Positions 25,546 through 35,760 of a stretch of DNA of 64,000 nucleotides are shown one piece after another. Origin of the DNA: Bacilli bacterium (GTDB lineage Bacteria; Bacillota_I; Bacilli_A; RF39; UBA660); assembly GCA_017406955.1 (NCBI GenBank), contig JAFQXM010000012.1, forward strand, positions 90,390-154,389, read 5' to 3'. The number at the start of each line of letters is the position of its first letter. Position 1 is the first letter of the stretch. The notes beneath the pieces were generated by a model. That model saw nothing but the letters and a program-made list of their open reading frames with translations. It did no database searches and had not been told where the DNA came from. Both the position numbers and the translations under genes were made by a program.

Positions 25546-27308
25546 TCGACTGTAACACTTTTAGCTAAGTTCTTTGGCTTATCTATATCACAATTTCTAA
25601 GTTTTGCTACTTCATAAGCTATTAACTGTAAAGTTGGTACTACAAGTAATGGTTGCATAAAACTATTAATTTTTGGAACTATTACTTGTTTTTTATAATT
25701 AGCTATTTTTTCATTACTAATTATTATTACATCTGCACCTCTTGATATCACTTCTTCTACATTTGAAATAGTTTTATCTTTAACTTTATCATCAGTAATG
25801 ATTGCAAATACTGGATATCCATCATTTATTAATGAAATAGTACCATGTTTTAATTCCCCTGCTTGATAAGCTTCACTATGAATATAAGATACTTCTTTTA
25901 GCTTTAGGCTACCTTCCATACAAATAGAATAATCTATTTTTCTACCTATAAAGAATATATTATCCTTTTTATAAATACTTTTAGCAATTTCTAAATACTC
26001 TTCTCTTCTATCTAGAACTTCTTTTAAAAGTCTTGGTAGTTTTTTAACTTCTTTTATAATATCTTCTTTAATTAAATTTTTATCTTTAGCAGTTTTATAT
26101 GCAAGTAAAGATAAAATACCTGCTTGTAAGATATAAGCTTTAGTAGTAGCAACAGCTATTTCTGGACCTGCTTCTATAAATACTTGTTTATCAGACTCTC
26201 TTGCAATAGTTGATGTTTTTACATTAACAATTGCTAAAGTATCAATACCCGCATCTTTAGCCATTCTCATAGCTGCAATAGTATCAGCAGTTTCTCCTGA
26301 TTGAGAAATTAATATTACTAATGTTTTTTTGTTATAAACTATATTTTTATATCTATACTCACTAGCCACTTCTACATATACTCTAATATTAGCAAACTCT
26401 TCAAGTAGACTACTACCAATTAATCCTGCATACATAGCACTACCACAAGCTACTATATGTATTTCTTCATACTGAGTTAAATTTGGTAATAAACTTAAAT
26501 CTTTTAAATATGGTTTAAAAGTCTTTTCTAATACAATAGGTTCTTCCATTATCTCTTTTAACATATAATGGTCATATCCACATTTATCTTTAGCATCAGC
26601 AGATATATCTGTTTCTAATATATCCTTTTTAATAATTTTATTATCTTTATAAATTACTACTTTATCTTTAGTAATCTCTCCTATTTCTCCTTCTTCTAAT
26701 AATATATATTTATTAGTATAATTTATAATAGCCGCAATATCTGATGCAATAAAGTTTTCGTTCTTGCCTATACCTACTATTAATGGAGAATCTTTCCTAG
26801 TAGTATATAATTTATCACTACCAGAAAATAATATACCTAGTGCATAAGAACCTTTTAATTCTTTTAAGGCTTTCTTTATAGCTTCTAGTTCATTATCTTT
26901 ATAATACTTATTTATTAATACTGCAATTACTTCTGTATCTGTTTCACTATTAAATTTAATATTTTCTTTTTCTAACTTTTTTCTTAATTCTTCTGCATTT
27001 TCTATAATACCATTATGTACTATAGTAACATTTCCCACTGTATGAGGATGAGCATTAATTTCTGTAGGACTACCATGAGTTGCCCATCTAGTATGAGCAA
27101 TACCTAAATTAGAATCAATTAATTTAGTATTATTAATTTTTTCTTCTAAATTAGCTATCTTACCTACACTTTTAACTTTCTGTACTTCCTCTTTATTTTT
27201 AACTGCAATACCTGCAGAATCATAACCCCTATATTCTAAATTTTTTAATCCTTCTATTAAAACATCTATTGGACTACTCTTTCCAATATATCCAATTATT
27301 CCACACAT
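25542..27308 (-). CDS. glmS: Glucosamine-fructose-6-phosphate aminotransferase
   Basis: 588 residues. It makes glucosamine-6-phosphate from fructose-6-phosphate and glutamine, the first step of peptidoglycan amino-sugar supply. The N-terminal Cys2 glutaminase domain is CGIIGYIGK with YRGYDSAG, HTRWATHG and HNGIIEN. Two SIS domains follow (ACGSAMYAG, ISQSGETADT, EGSLKLKEVSYIHSEAYQAGELKHG). It ends with the standard KSVTVE. A glmS ribozyme lies in its leader. Confidence 0.97.
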   Translation of the reverse strand: MCGIIGYIGKSSPIDVLIEGLKNLEYRGYDSAGIAVKNKEEVQKVKSVGKIANLEEKINNTKLIDSNLGIAHTRWATHGSPTEINAHPHTVGNVTIVHNGIIENAEELRKKLEKENIKFNSETDTEVIAVLINKYYKDNELEAIKKALKELKGSYALGILFSGSDKLYTTRKDSPLIVGIGKNENFIASDIAAIINYTNKYILLEEGEIGEITKDKVVIYKDNKIIKKDILETDISADAKDKCGYDHYMLKEIMEEPIVLEKTFKPYLKDLSLLPNLTQYEEIHIVACGSAMYAGLIGSSLLEEFANIRVYVEVASEYRYKNIVYNKKTLVILISQSGETADTIAAMRMAKDAGIDTLAIVNVKTSTIARESDKQVFIEAGPEIAVATTKAYILQAGILSLLAYKTAKDKNLIKEDIIKEVKKLPRLLKEVLDRREEYLEIAKSIYKKDNIFFIGRKIDYSICMEGSLKLKEVSYIHSEAYQAGELKHGTISLINDGYPVFAIITDDKVKDKTISNVEEVISRGADVIIISNEKIANYKKQVIVPKINSFMQPLLVVPTLQLIAYEVAKLRNCDIDKPKNLAKSVTVE

Positions 27309-27364
27309 AAATAAACTCCTTTTAATTATAATATAGTGTGGATATATACTTTGTTATAATATTG

Positions 27365-27468
27365 ATTTTATTTTTTAATATATATCTTACGAATCACTAA
27401 TCCGTAGTAGCATCCGCCGAATATTTCGATAACTACTAACCTCGTCAACTATTTAAAGTCCTGGCGCT
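27365..27468 (-). ncRNA. glmS ribozyme (GlcN6P-responsive self-cleaving riboswitch)
   Basis: On the minus strand the leader reads A-GCGCCAGG at 27468-27460 (cleavage 5' of the first G), then AGTTGACGAGG, TTATCGAAA and TTCGGCGGATG, followed by CTACTACGG. These are the conserved core blocks P1, P2, P2.1 and P2.2 of the ribozyme. A short P3 stem ACGGAT-TAGTG-ATTCGT follows. An extended P4 is not clear, so this is a small version. Glucosamine-6-phosphate would trigger cleavage and loss of glmS mRNA. Confidence 0.95.
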
Positions 27469-27554
27469 TAAATGAATTTTACTCCTTTCTATTATTCATT
27501 ATATGTATATTATATCATAAAAATTTATATAAAATAAAAAAGACTTAAAGTCTT

Positions 27555-28511
27555 TTATTCAGGACTAGTGTCAAGTGTATCATATACCGGATGTTTGATT
27601 TCCGCTTGGTTTATTTCATCAGCAAACATTTTATCAAACTCTGGCATAGATTTATCAATAACATCTTTATAAACATTTTTAGTAGTCATAAGAGCTTTTC
27701 TAAAGTCAAGTACATTAACCTCTAAACGATTATCAAATAGCGCATTTGAAAAAGCTTGTTGAACTATAGTTAAAGAAACATCTGGATAACGAGCTCCTAT
27801 TTCATATACTCTTTTATATTCACTAGTTATATCAGTAATAAACTCCATCATTCTTCTTTTAAAATATGAAGAATACATCATCTTTACACCAGTTCTTTTT
27901 TCTATTTTAGGTAAAGTACCAATTAATATTTGAATATTTTCTTCTCTAGTTGGTTCAAAAATTTCAACTTTTTGAAAACGTCTAACAAACGCTTTATCTC
28001 TTAAAATATATCTTTCATACTCCTCAGAAGTTGTTGCACCTATAACTTTGATATCACCTCTATCTAAAGCTGGTTTAAACATATTAGCAAAATCAAGTGC
28101 CTCACCTTTATTTCCCATTAAAGTATGAATTTCATCTATAAATAATATTAGTTTGCTCTCATTTTTTATTTCATCTATTAAAGTATTAATTTTAGCTTCT
28201 CCAGTATTAGGATCTTGTCCTAACATTGAAGATGTATTAACTTTAATAACTTGGTATCCCTTTAATGCTTCTGGAACATTACCCTTTTGTATACGATAAG
28301 CTAATCCTTCAACAGATGCAGTTTTACCAACACCAGGTTTACCAACTAATATAGCTGATTTGTCTGGAGTAAGTAATATTAATATTAATTGTTTTATTTG
28401 TAAATCTCTTCCTATAGCTGGATTTGTAATATATTCAACAGCAGATAAGTTCTCACTATAGTTTTTAAGCATACTTATACGTTCTTTTTTTACATCGAAT
28501 TCATTATCCAT
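27555..28511 (-). CDS. Clp-type AAA+ ATPase, single domain
   Basis: 318 residues matching the first AAA+ module of ClpA/ClpB/ClpC: AVEYITNPAIGRDLQI, Walker A GKPGVGKTASVEGLA, a pore-like region, Walker B LILFIDEIHTLMG, sensor TTSEEYERYILRDKAFVRRFQKVE and arginine finger. The Clp N-domain and second AAA+ module are missing, so it is a stand-alone ATPase, perhaps acting with an unidentified partner. Own SD and start, and no sign of truncation from a larger gene on either side. Confidence 0.75.
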   Translation of the reverse strand: MDNEFDVKKERISMLKNYSENLSAVEYITNPAIGRDLQIKQLILILLTPDKSAILVGKPGVGKTASVEGLAYRIQKGNVPEALKGYQVIKVNTSSMLGQDPNTGEAKINTLIDEIKNESKLILFIDEIHTLMGNKGEALDFANMFKPALDRGDIKVIGATTSEEYERYILRDKAFVRRFQKVEIFEPTREENIQILIGTLPKIEKRTGVKMMYSSYFKRRMMEFITDITSEYKRVYEIGARYPDVSLTIVQQAFSNALFDNRLEVNVLDFRKALMTTKNVYKDVIDKSMPEFDKMFADEINQAEIKHPVYDTLDTSPE

Positions 28512-28576
28512 ATAATCACTCCATTATAATTATAACATATATTTTATTATTTTTTTCAATAAAAAAAACATTATAC

Positions 28577-29695
28577 TTAAATAATGTTTTTTAATATTTT
28601 TTCTAATTCTTTTAAAAATATATTTATTTCTTTCTTAGTAGTTAAATGAGATATACTAATTCTAATTGTATTACTAGCCAAATCTTCATCATTTGTTAAA
28701 GCAAGTACTGATTTAGAAATAGAATTTTCTAATGAACAAGCTGTATTTGTAGATAAAAATATTCCTCTTTTACTTAACTCTTTTACTACTTCTTTAGAAT
28801 CAATTCCTATTAAACTAATATTTAATGTATTAGGTATAGTATTTAATGGGCTATTTATATGTACATTATTATTTTTAGATAATTTTTCTCTTAAAATAGT
28901 ATTTAATTCTTTTATATAATTATATCTTGTATCCAAATTATTAATAGCTAAATCAAAAGCTTTATTTAAAGCTATTACATTAGCAGTAACAGGAGTTCCA
29001 CTCCTATAAATAGTAGTAGATTTACCTCCATGTATAATTGGTATTATTACATTATTATTTTTATTTATTAATACTCCAAATCCATTCAATCCAAAAAACT
29101 TATGAGGAGCAAAAGTTATAAAATCTACTAGAGAATAATCTTGTTTAATTTTACCAATAGCTTGAGTAGCATCTGTATGGAATATACAATTAGGATATTC
29201 TTTAACTATTTTAGCAATTTCTTCTATAGGTTGAATAGTACCTAATTCACTATCTACAGAACATATACTTACTAAAATAGTATCATCTCTTAATTCTTCT
29301 TTTAATACTTCTATATTAACAATACCATCTTTAGTTAAAGGTATAATACTAATATCATATCCTAAATTAGCTAAATAATTACAAGGGGCAATTATACTAG
29401 AATGTTCTACTGCAGAAATAATTATATGTTTTCCTTTATCTTTATTCTTTTCTACTACTCCTTTAATAACTAAATTATTAGATTCACTAGCACCACTAGT
29501 ATAAATAACATTTTCTTTTGAAGTATCAAAATATTTAGAAATATTTTCAGATACTTTATCAATCTCTTCTTTAGCCAATTTCCCTAAATCATGAGAACTA
29601 TTAGGATTAGCAATATATTTCATAGTAGCTTGATCAAATACTTTTAATACTTCTTTATCTACTGGAGTATTAGCTGCATAATCTAAATAAATCAT
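28577..29695 (-). CDS. Cysteine desulfurase
   Basis: 372 residues, paralogue of the 13025-14155 enzyme. It has YLDYAANTP, TSGASESNNLVIKG, EHSS, HTDATQAIGK, PLP-lysine segment FAPHKFFGLNGFG with the normal His before Lys, YRSGTPVT and acceptor Cys in STNTACSLE. It supplies persulfide sulfur for Fe-S assembly or tRNA thiolation. It is flanked by CcdA/thioredoxin genes and may share their redox context. Confidence 0.88.
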   Translation of the reverse strand: MIYLDYAANTPVDKEVLKVFDQATMKYIANPNSSHDLGKLAKEEIDKVSENISKYFDTSKENVIYTSGASESNNLVIKGVVEKNKDKGKHIIISAVEHSSIIAPCNYLANLGYDISIIPLTKDGIVNIEVLKEELRDDTILVSICSVDSELGTIQPIEEIAKIVKEYPNCIFHTDATQAIGKIKQDYSLVDFITFAPHKFFGLNGFGVLINKNNNVIIPIIHGGKSTTIYRSGTPVTANVIALNKAFDLAINNLDTRYNYIKELNTILREKLSKNNNVHINSPLNTIPNTLNISLIGIDSKEVVKELSKRGIFLSTNTACSLENSISKSVLALTNDEDLASNTIRISISHLTTKKEINIFLKELEKILKNII

Positions 29696-29704
29696 AAATA
29701 CCTC

Positions 29705-30880
29705 CTAAAAATTTAACATTAACCAACTTGGTTTAAATAACATTAATAATCCCATTAATATCATTATAATAGCACTAACTAAAGTAGTTACTTTTGTATA
29801 TTTATTAGTAATACCTGTAGCTTCTAAAGTTGCCATAGATATTATAAATATTACCATATCATCAAACATATAACAGAATATATAAATAAGTAAATAAATA
29901 ATCTTATGTATTCCTGTAATATTATTAATAGCTAGTAATTCTGTAAATATCATAGGAAAACCTAGTGAACAAGCTAATTCTATTAAATTAACACTAATAG
30001 CTAGTATTGATATTCCTATTAGAGATAATATAAAACTTTTACTACTTACAATCTTTTGTATTCTAGTAATAATCTTCTTCCTTTTCTTATCATCGACTAC
30101 TACACAACCTGCTTCTTCATCTCTAATCTTTAAATATTTTCTAATATTATATATACCTGCTCCCAATATAAATAGAGCTATAGCTATTTTTAATATTGAT
30201 ATAGTCGCAACTTGTAATACTAAGTTAATTCCCAACATTGATAAAAAGTAAACTAATCCAGATACAGATAAGAATACTATTCCAAGTATTAAAGATTTCT
30301 TTCTACTTTTCATCCCAAATAACATATTAATTAAAAACAATAGTATCCACATAGCACATGGATTAAAGCCATCTATTAACCCTAATATAATAGCTACTAA
30401 TGGTAGTGATACTTCAGTTTTATTTACTTTCCCTAACATAGGAATTTTAATCATACCAGTATCAGAACTGGTACCTAAAGATTCATCTATTCTACTTTTT
30501 ATATCAGATTTAATAGTTTCAGAAAATCCAACATAATACTTATCGCCAATTATAGTAAAAGGTACTCCTTTAACATTATAATTAAACTTTTTACCAACTT
30601 CTTTCATTAAAAGAGCATTATCTTTATTGTGCCATACCTCATAATCATATATATTTATTTTATCTTTATAAATATTTTTAATCTTACTTAACCAAATTTC
30701 TTCCTCTTTACAATGAGGACAACCTTCTCCTCTAAATAAATATATATTAACTTTATCTTTTTCTATATTTTCATTAGTAATAGAAGAAACTACATCTTTA
30801 TAATCTTTAGATAAAGCTAAAGAATTAATTGGTATTAATAACAATAATAAACTAAGTACTAATAATAACTTCTTTTTCAT
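29705..30880 (-). CDS. Thioredoxin-domain/CcdA-type membrane redox protein
   Basis: 391 residues: signal peptide, extracytoplasmic thioredoxin-like domain with CPHC active site (FRGEGCPHCKEEE, about residue 53), then a CcdA/DsbD-like membrane domain of six or more helices with GFNPCAMWILLF and ELACSLGFPMIF supplying the membrane Cys pair. It would relay electrons from cytoplasmic thioredoxin to the outside. The preceding small thioredoxin gene ends 2 bp away, so the two form one module. Confidence 0.8.
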   Translation of the reverse strand: MKKKLLLVLSLLLLLIPINSLALSKDYKDVVSSITNENIEKDKVNIYLFRGEGCPHCKEEEIWLSKIKNIYKDKINIYDYEVWHNKDNALLMKEVGKKFNYNVKGVPFTIIGDKYYVGFSETIKSDIKSRIDESLGTSSDTGMIKIPMLGKVNKTEVSLPLVAIILGLIDGFNPCAMWILLFLINMLFGMKSRKKSLILGIVFLSVSGLVYFLSMLGINLVLQVATISILKIAIALFILGAGIYNIRKYLKIRDEEAGCVVVDDKKRKKIITRIQKIVSSKSFILSLIGISILAISVNLIELACSLGFPMIFTELLAINNITGIHKIIYLLIYIFCYMFDDMVIFIISMATLEATGITNKYTKVTTLVSAIIMILMGLLMLFKPSWLMLNF

Positions 30881-30881
30881 A

Positions 30882-31139
30882 TTAATTCTCCTCTATAAAT
30901 TCTTTTATTTCTGTATAATTCTTTTCTCCTATTAATCTATTAACTTCAGTATTATTTTCTAATAGAATCAATACTGGTAACGTTTTACCAACATTATATT
31001 TTTTTACTTCTTCATCAAAATCATAATCTAACTTAACAACTTCTATATTAGAAAAATCATCATTTATATTTTTTATATATTTATTCATTACTAAACAAGA
31101 TGGGCACCACAGTGCACTAATTACTAATAATTTTTTCAT
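30882..31139 (-). CDS. Small thioredoxin-like protein
   Basis: 85-residue minimal thioredoxin fold with active site WCPSC near the N-terminus (residues 12-16), cis-Pro region GKTLPVLILL and a final helix. It is cytoplasmic, with no signal. Immediately upstream of the CcdA-type gene, it is the likely electron donor. Confidence 0.82.
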   Translation of the reverse strand: MKKLLVISALWCPSCLVMNKYIKNINDDFSNIEVVKLDYDFDEEVKKYNVGKTLPVLILLENNTEVNRLIGEKNYTEIKEFIEEN

Positions 31140-31217
31140 AAAACCGCCTCATATACATTATATATTATTATTTAAAAATATCAAAGCAACTTTGTATAAT
31201 TTCAATAAATAAAAAAC

Positions 31218-31240
31218 AAAAGTGACAAGTTGTCACTTTT
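31218..31240 (-). terminator. Terminator of the sigma factor gene
   Basis: AAAAGTGACAA-g-TTGTCACTTTT just after the stop of the sigma gene. The stem resembles the GTGACAAC palindrome of the array at 38.7 kb, although here it functions plainly as a terminator. Confidence 0.8.
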
Positions 31241-31255
31241 ATTAAAAACTAAATA

Positions 31256-33136
31256 TTACTTATTATTTATATTTTTTGGTTTTTTAGTTTTAACAAGTTT
31301 CTTTGAATTTTTCTTTTTAACAGGTTTAGGATCATTATAACCATCAATAAATACTCCTTTAACCTTATTTAGTTTTCCTTGAGTGCTTTCAATTGCTTCT
31401 TTATCATTTGTTTTTTCTACTAGCTCTAATTTTTCTTCAAGTCTTTGAACATGTTTTTTTAAATCTTCTTCAATTTTATATATTCTTTCCTTAATTTCTT
31501 CCTTTTCTCCTGGCTTTAACATATGAGCAAATAATTCATCAAGTTTTTTATGATGAGTAATTAATTCATTCATTTTATCATCTTCTGTTTTTACCTTATC
31601 AGCATAACCTTTAAGTCTATACTTATATTTACAAGACATCAATAATCTATTACATAATTTTGATTCCAGTTGTCTAATACGCTCACGTGTTAACATTAAA
31701 ATATCTCCTATTTGTTCCAATGTTTTATGTCCTGATGCAGGAACTGCATATTTTAATTCCATTAATTCTCTTTGGTATAATGTTAATTTAGAATTGTTCG
31801 TATTTCCTAACATTAAATACTCAGCTTCTTTTGGATCCTTTTTAACTAAATTCTCTACTTTTTTAATATCTTTTAATATTGACTCTCTAGTTCTAGTTCC
31901 TTCTTTATCAACTAATATTTTACATATTTCATCATCAGTCATACGTCTTTCATTTTGTATACCATTTCTCAATCTAATAATTTCTCTAGATCTAATGTCA
32001 TATTCAGGATCATTTATTATTTCTTGTATAATTGATTGAACATCACTTTTTTCAATACTAGCACTTGGATCAAATTCTGGATTATTATCTGCGATAAAAT
32101 CCTGTAATTCAGAACCATCTTCCGTATCATTATTGGCACGTATTTCTGTATTTAAACTAACAATGTTTGCACCATCTTCTTTTACTCCCCTAATTATTTC
32201 AAAACAATAATCATATTTATATTCTTCTACATCTTTCTTAAAGTTTAAATTATATTTTTTACCTTTTTTTACTACAATTTTATCCTCGTCATAATTTTTG
32301 TTTTTAGCAATATTTTTATATCTTTCATCTTCATAATAAATACGTTTTGATTCTGGCAATAAAATACTATCCTTTATATCATTTTCAATACTATCAGTTT
32401 TATATAATTCAAATTTTTCCTTAGCCATATAATCTGCTAAATCATAGTCACTAGGAGCCTTACCAAATTTATTTATATATTCTTTCTCTAATTTTCTTAT
32501 TTTACTAATTTGTTCAAATCTATGAACTGGGATTCTAACATCTCTACTATTATCTGCAATATAACGAGTTATAGATTGTCTAACCCACCAAGTTGCATAA
32601 GTAGAAAAGGTATAACCTCTATCAACATCAAATTTTTCTGCCGCTTTCATTAAACCTCGATTACCTTCTTGAATAAGATCTCCTAACATTACACCTCTAC
32701 CAGTATATCTTCTAGCAATATTAACAGCTAATCTTAAGTTATGTTGAATAAGTTTATTTCTTGCTTCTAATCTTTGCTTTTTATTACCTCTTTTAACCAT
32801 AGTAGCAATTTTCTTTTCTTCTTCTTTGGTTAATAATGGATAATAAGCAAGTTCTTTTATATACATAGAAAGGCTAGAAGTACCACTTGTATTCGATGCT
32901 TCTAAATCGTCAATTAATTTCAAATTATTTTGAGCATAGTTATAAACTAGATCATTTACTAAATCATTTTGTGATATATTTGCTATTGAAGCAAATCTAA
33001 TTTCCTTAGTATCACTAAATATTTTATCTAAACGATCCTTAACTTTAGGGTCATTCATTAATTTTTGCATAACTTGTGGAGTAGCTTCTACACCAGCTAA
33101 AATTTCCTCCAATTTTCTTAGCTCTTTAGAATCCAT
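31256..33136 (-). CDS. Large sigma-70 factor with insert and apparent duplicated region 4
   Basis: 626 residues versus about 370 for typical Bacillus SigA. Region 1.2 is [20 protein letters not shown] (about 88). Region 2 is [19 protein letters not shown] through [18 protein letters not shown] with 2.4 [10 protein letters not shown]. Region 3 carries an 80-residue Lys-rich insert before SLNTEI and [10 protein letters not shown] first region-4-like stretch follows (about 372-424: [29 protein letters not shown]), then a second, canonical one (about 447-505: [32 protein letters not shown]), and a 110-residue basic coiled tail. Region 1.1 is absent. It could be the primary sigma factor or a specialised relative. 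Confidence 0.85.
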   Translation of the reverse strand: MDSKELRKLEEILAGVEATPQVMQKLMNDPKVKDRLDKIFSDTKEIRFASIANISQNDLVNDLVYNYAQNNLKLIDDLEASNTSGTSSLSMYIKELAYYPLLTKEEEKKIATMVKRGNKKQRLEARNKLIQHNLRLAVNIARRYTGRGVMLGDLIQEGNRGLMKAAEKFDVDRGYTFSTYATWWVRQSITRYIADNSRDVRIPVHRFEQISKIRKLEKEYINKFGKAPSDYDLADYMAKEKFELYKTDSIENDIKDSILLPESKRIYYEDERYKNIAKNKNYDEDKIVVKKGKKYNLNFKKDVEEYKYDYCFEIIRGVKEDGANIVSLNTEIRANNDTEDGSELQDFIADNNPEFDPSASIEKSDVQSIIQEIINDPEYDIRSREIIRLRNGIQNERRMTDDEICKILVDKEGTRTRESILKDIKKVENLVKKDPKEAEYLMLGNTNNSKLTLYQRELMELKYAVPASGHKTLEQIGDILMLTRERIRQLESKLCNRLLMSCKYKYRLKGYADKVKTEDDKMNELITHHKKLDELFAHMLKPGEKEEIKERIYKIEEDLKKHVQRLEEKLELVEKTNDKEAIESTQGKLNKVKGVFIDGYNDPKPVKKKNSKKLVKTKKPKNINNK

Positions 33137-33205
33137 GCCTAATCCCCCCTTTTCTTTAAATTGGACATATTATAACATAAAACAAAAAAAAAGTCAACTA
33201 AATTA

Positions 33206-33991
33206 CTACTTTTGATTGACTTTTAGTCTATTTTTTATTTTTAAAATAAATTTATTTATGAATGACTGATCTATAGTATAAGTAAAATATATTAATCCTA
33301 AAACTATATCCAATATATTAAATGATAGAATTATACATATAGATGCGATAAAAGATAAAATATATGTTTTATTAATTCCTTTAGTATAACCAACAATAGA
33401 AACTATTAACAAAACAAACTGTGTAAATACTATTATGGTATCAAATAAACCACCACTAAGACTCCCTCTACTATATAATATTATCTTTAAAAGTACATCT
33501 ATTATTAATACAATAATAGTCATTATTTTAGCGTTTTTTAAAACCTTACTATCATTATAATTATTTTTAAAATCTATTATAGGTTCTAATTTTTTAGAAG
33601 TTTTTATATTATTACTATTATTTTTATTTATTTTTGTATCATTAGTAAATCTATTATTTAGATTAGTTTTACCATCTATTTTTAAAATTGGTTCCCATTT
33701 TTGCCCTGGTTTACCTGGAACTATTCCACAATATACTTCTAAATTAGGGTTATTTAAACTTTTCTTTATATCAGGATAAAATTTTTCAGCCATTCTAATT
33801 GTTTCATTATCATAATTAAAAAAACCTTTATAAAAGATAATCATATTATTCATAATAAATCCTCGTACTACATTATCAAAATCTTCTATATTAAGATTCA
33901 AAGATTCATACCATTCCTTATGATCCATATTACTGTTTTCTAGATACATTACTTGATTATCAATTATCATAAATAAAATTCTACTATTCAT
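33206..33991 (-). CDS. Membrane protein, unknown
   Basis: 261 residues. The N-terminal 110 form a soluble domain (LFMIIDNQVMYLENSNMDHKEWY) with PGKPGQKWEPI near 100, followed by an Asn-rich linker and four membrane helices from about 150. Not recognised. Monocistronic by spacing. Confidence 0.45.
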   Translation of the reverse strand: MNSRILFMIIDNQVMYLENSNMDHKEWYESLNLNIEDFDNVVRGFIMNNMIIFYKGFFNYDNETIRMAEKFYPDIKKSLNNPNLEVYCGIVPGKPGQKWEPILKIDGKTNLNNRFTNDTKINKNNSNNIKTSKKLEPIIDFKNNYNDSKVLKNAKIMTIIVLIIDVLLKIILYSRGSLSGGLFDTIIVFTQFVLLIVSIVGYTKGINKTYILSFIASICIILSFNILDIVLGLIYFTYTIDQSFINKFILKIKNRLKVNQK

Positions 33992-34044
33992 AACAACACC
34001 TACTATTATAATTATAACATATAAAAATAACTAAATAATTAAAT

Positions 34045-34290
34045 TTAGTTATTTTTAACATTACTTAACGTATTCATAATTTTAGAAGATTCTACATTAT
34101 TAACTTTATACCATCCATACTTAACCATTTCATCATATGTATTAGCTTGAGAAGTTAGTATTTCACCTAAGTTTTCTTTCAATAAACTTCTAACATTTTC
34201 ATTAGAGCTTTCTAATGTTCCATGAACAAAAACTTCTACAGTACTTTTAAGTATTAATAAATAATTATTCATAAATAACTCATCATTCAT
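34045..34290 (-). CDS. CotF-like spore coat protein, C-terminal type
   Basis: About 81 residues with the coat-F helical pattern: NNYLLILKSTVEVFVHGTLE, LLKENLGEIL and MVKYGWYKV. In CotF this and the preceding helix pair form one ferritin-like protein. Here they are separate genes. The start is the ATG at 34290, overlapping the upstream stop by 8 bp, with SD ggagg. Confidence 0.7.
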   Translation of the reverse strand: MNDELFMNNYLLILKSTVEVFVHGTLESSNENVRSLLKENLGEILTSQANTYDEMVKYGWYKVNNVESSKIMNTLSNVKNN

Positions 34291-34474
34291 TACCAATAAC
34301 CTCCAACATATTAATCATCTTATCTTTTATAGTAAGATGTTTATCAATCTCATCATTTATAAATGAAACTAAGTTCTCATCTTCAATAGAATTAATTGAT
34401 TCTCTACATATTTTAATAATGTTATCTTCATGTCCAATTGCATCTTCTAAATATGATAATTCTTTTTGTGTCAT
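34283..34474 (-). CDS. CotF-like spore coat protein, N-terminal type
   Basis: 63 residues: TQKELSYLEDAIGHEDNIIKICRESI followed by a second helix SFINDEIDKHLTIKDKM. This is the short coat-associated helical hairpin commonly encoded next to CotF domains in clostridia. Precedes and overlaps the partner gene. SD gggagga. Confidence 0.68.
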   Translation of the reverse strand: MTQKELSYLEDAIGHEDNIIKICRESINSIEDENLVSFINDEIDKHLTIKDKMINMLEVIGNE

Positions 34475-34566
34475 AAATTTCCTCCCACTATTAATATGTA
34501 CAAAACAAAAGTAAACATACTTGTTTATATCTATGAAATATGGTAACTTATATATAGGGTGATAAT

Positions 34567-35760
34567 ATGCATTATATTGATTTTTATTATAATAAGGATA
34601 ATAAATTAGTTGCGAAAATAAATAATAATAACAAATATAAAAAAGTAACTGGTTATAGAAATTTGAAAAAATTAATTAAAATATGTAAAAAATATGGATA
34701 TGATGTAGATAATGAAGGTATTATTGAAAAATATTCTTATAATATTATCAATGATTATGAACAATGGTATAATTCTAAAAAGAAATATGATTTAGAAGTA
34801 ACAGGCAATATTAAACCTAATATGAAACTAAATCGTAAAAATATAGCCCTAAGAAAAAGATTAACTGCAACTGGAATAGCTGTAATTATAGCAGTTTGTG
34901 GTGCTAGTGCTTTACAAAAACAAATATCAGGACAAAATAGTCCCACTACACAATATGAAACACAAACTACAAATAATAAAGAAACTAATGAACTAAATAC
35001 TACAGAAAAACAAACTAACAAAGAACATAAAGAAACAAAAAGAATTCATAATGAGAAAAAAAACAAACTAAACACTGATAATAAAAAAGAACTTAATGAT
35101 ATGTTATCTAATAAAACTTTTCACTTTTCATATGAAGATAGAACAAATAATAGTAATATGGAAAACGCTAAAAAATATGAACATAAATTTAAAAAATATG
35201 CAAAAAAATATGGATTAGATAAAAACTTGCTTATGGCAATTGCAGCTCAAGAAAGTGCTGGAGATCACTATAATAACTTAAATAATGGTCCTGCTGAAGG
35301 TATAATGCAAATAGAAAAAGCTGTCCACATAGGTGAAACAATTTCTGCTTATAATTATGAAACAAAACAGAATGAATCTGTTACAGTAAGTAGATATAAC
35401 TTACAAGATTTAGATACTAACATTAGAATTGGTGCTATGATACTAAGGCAATGTATAGATAATACCAATTGTAATATTCCCCTAGCTGTACAAAAGTATA
35501 ACTTTGGACCGGGAAATATTAATAAAGTATTAAATACTTGTAGTCAATCAGAAAATATTCCAGTAGAAACATTAGAAAATGATTCTACCAATACTGCTTG
35601 GTTAAATTATAGAGCATTTTTAAATACTGGAGATAAAGAATATGTAGAACACGTATTTAGTTACTTAGATGATAAAAGCAATATAAAAGTATTGGATAAA
35701 GATGGTAATGAAGTATCAATTACTATAAATAACGATAAAGAAAATAGTAAGCAAATGTAA
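34567..35760 (+). CDS. Membrane-anchored lytic transglycosylase (SLT)
   Basis: 397 residues: a cytoplasmic basic N-terminus of about 95, one membrane helix (about 98-115), a Thr/Asn/Lys/Glu linker, and an SLT domain from about 215. The domain has YGLDKNLLMAIAAQESAG (catalytic Glu in QES), GPAEGIMQIEK, DTNIRIGAMIL and VQKYNFGPGNI. It cleaves glycan strands with 1,6-anhydro product formation. Divergent from the CotF pair. Its transcript ends at the hairpin overlapping its stop. Confidence 0.82.
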   Translation: MHYIDFYYNKDNKLVAKINNNNKYKKVTGYRNLKKLIKICKKYGYDVDNEGIIEKYSYNIINDYEQWYNSKKKYDLEVTGNIKPNMKLNRKNIALRKRLTATGIAVIIAVCGASALQKQISGQNSPTTQYETQTTNNKETNELNTTEKQTNKEHKETKRIHNEKKNKLNTDNKKELNDMLSNKTFHFSYEDRTNNSNMENAKKYEHKFKKYAKKYGLDKNLLMAIAAQESAGDHYNNLNNGPAEGIMQIEKAVHIGETISAYNYETKQNESVTVSRYNLQDLDTNIRIGAMILRQCIDNTNCNIPLAVQKYNFGPGNINKVLNTCSQSENIPVETLENDSTNTAWLNYRAFLNTGDKEYVEHVFSYLDDKSNIKVLDKDGNEVSITINNDKENSKQM

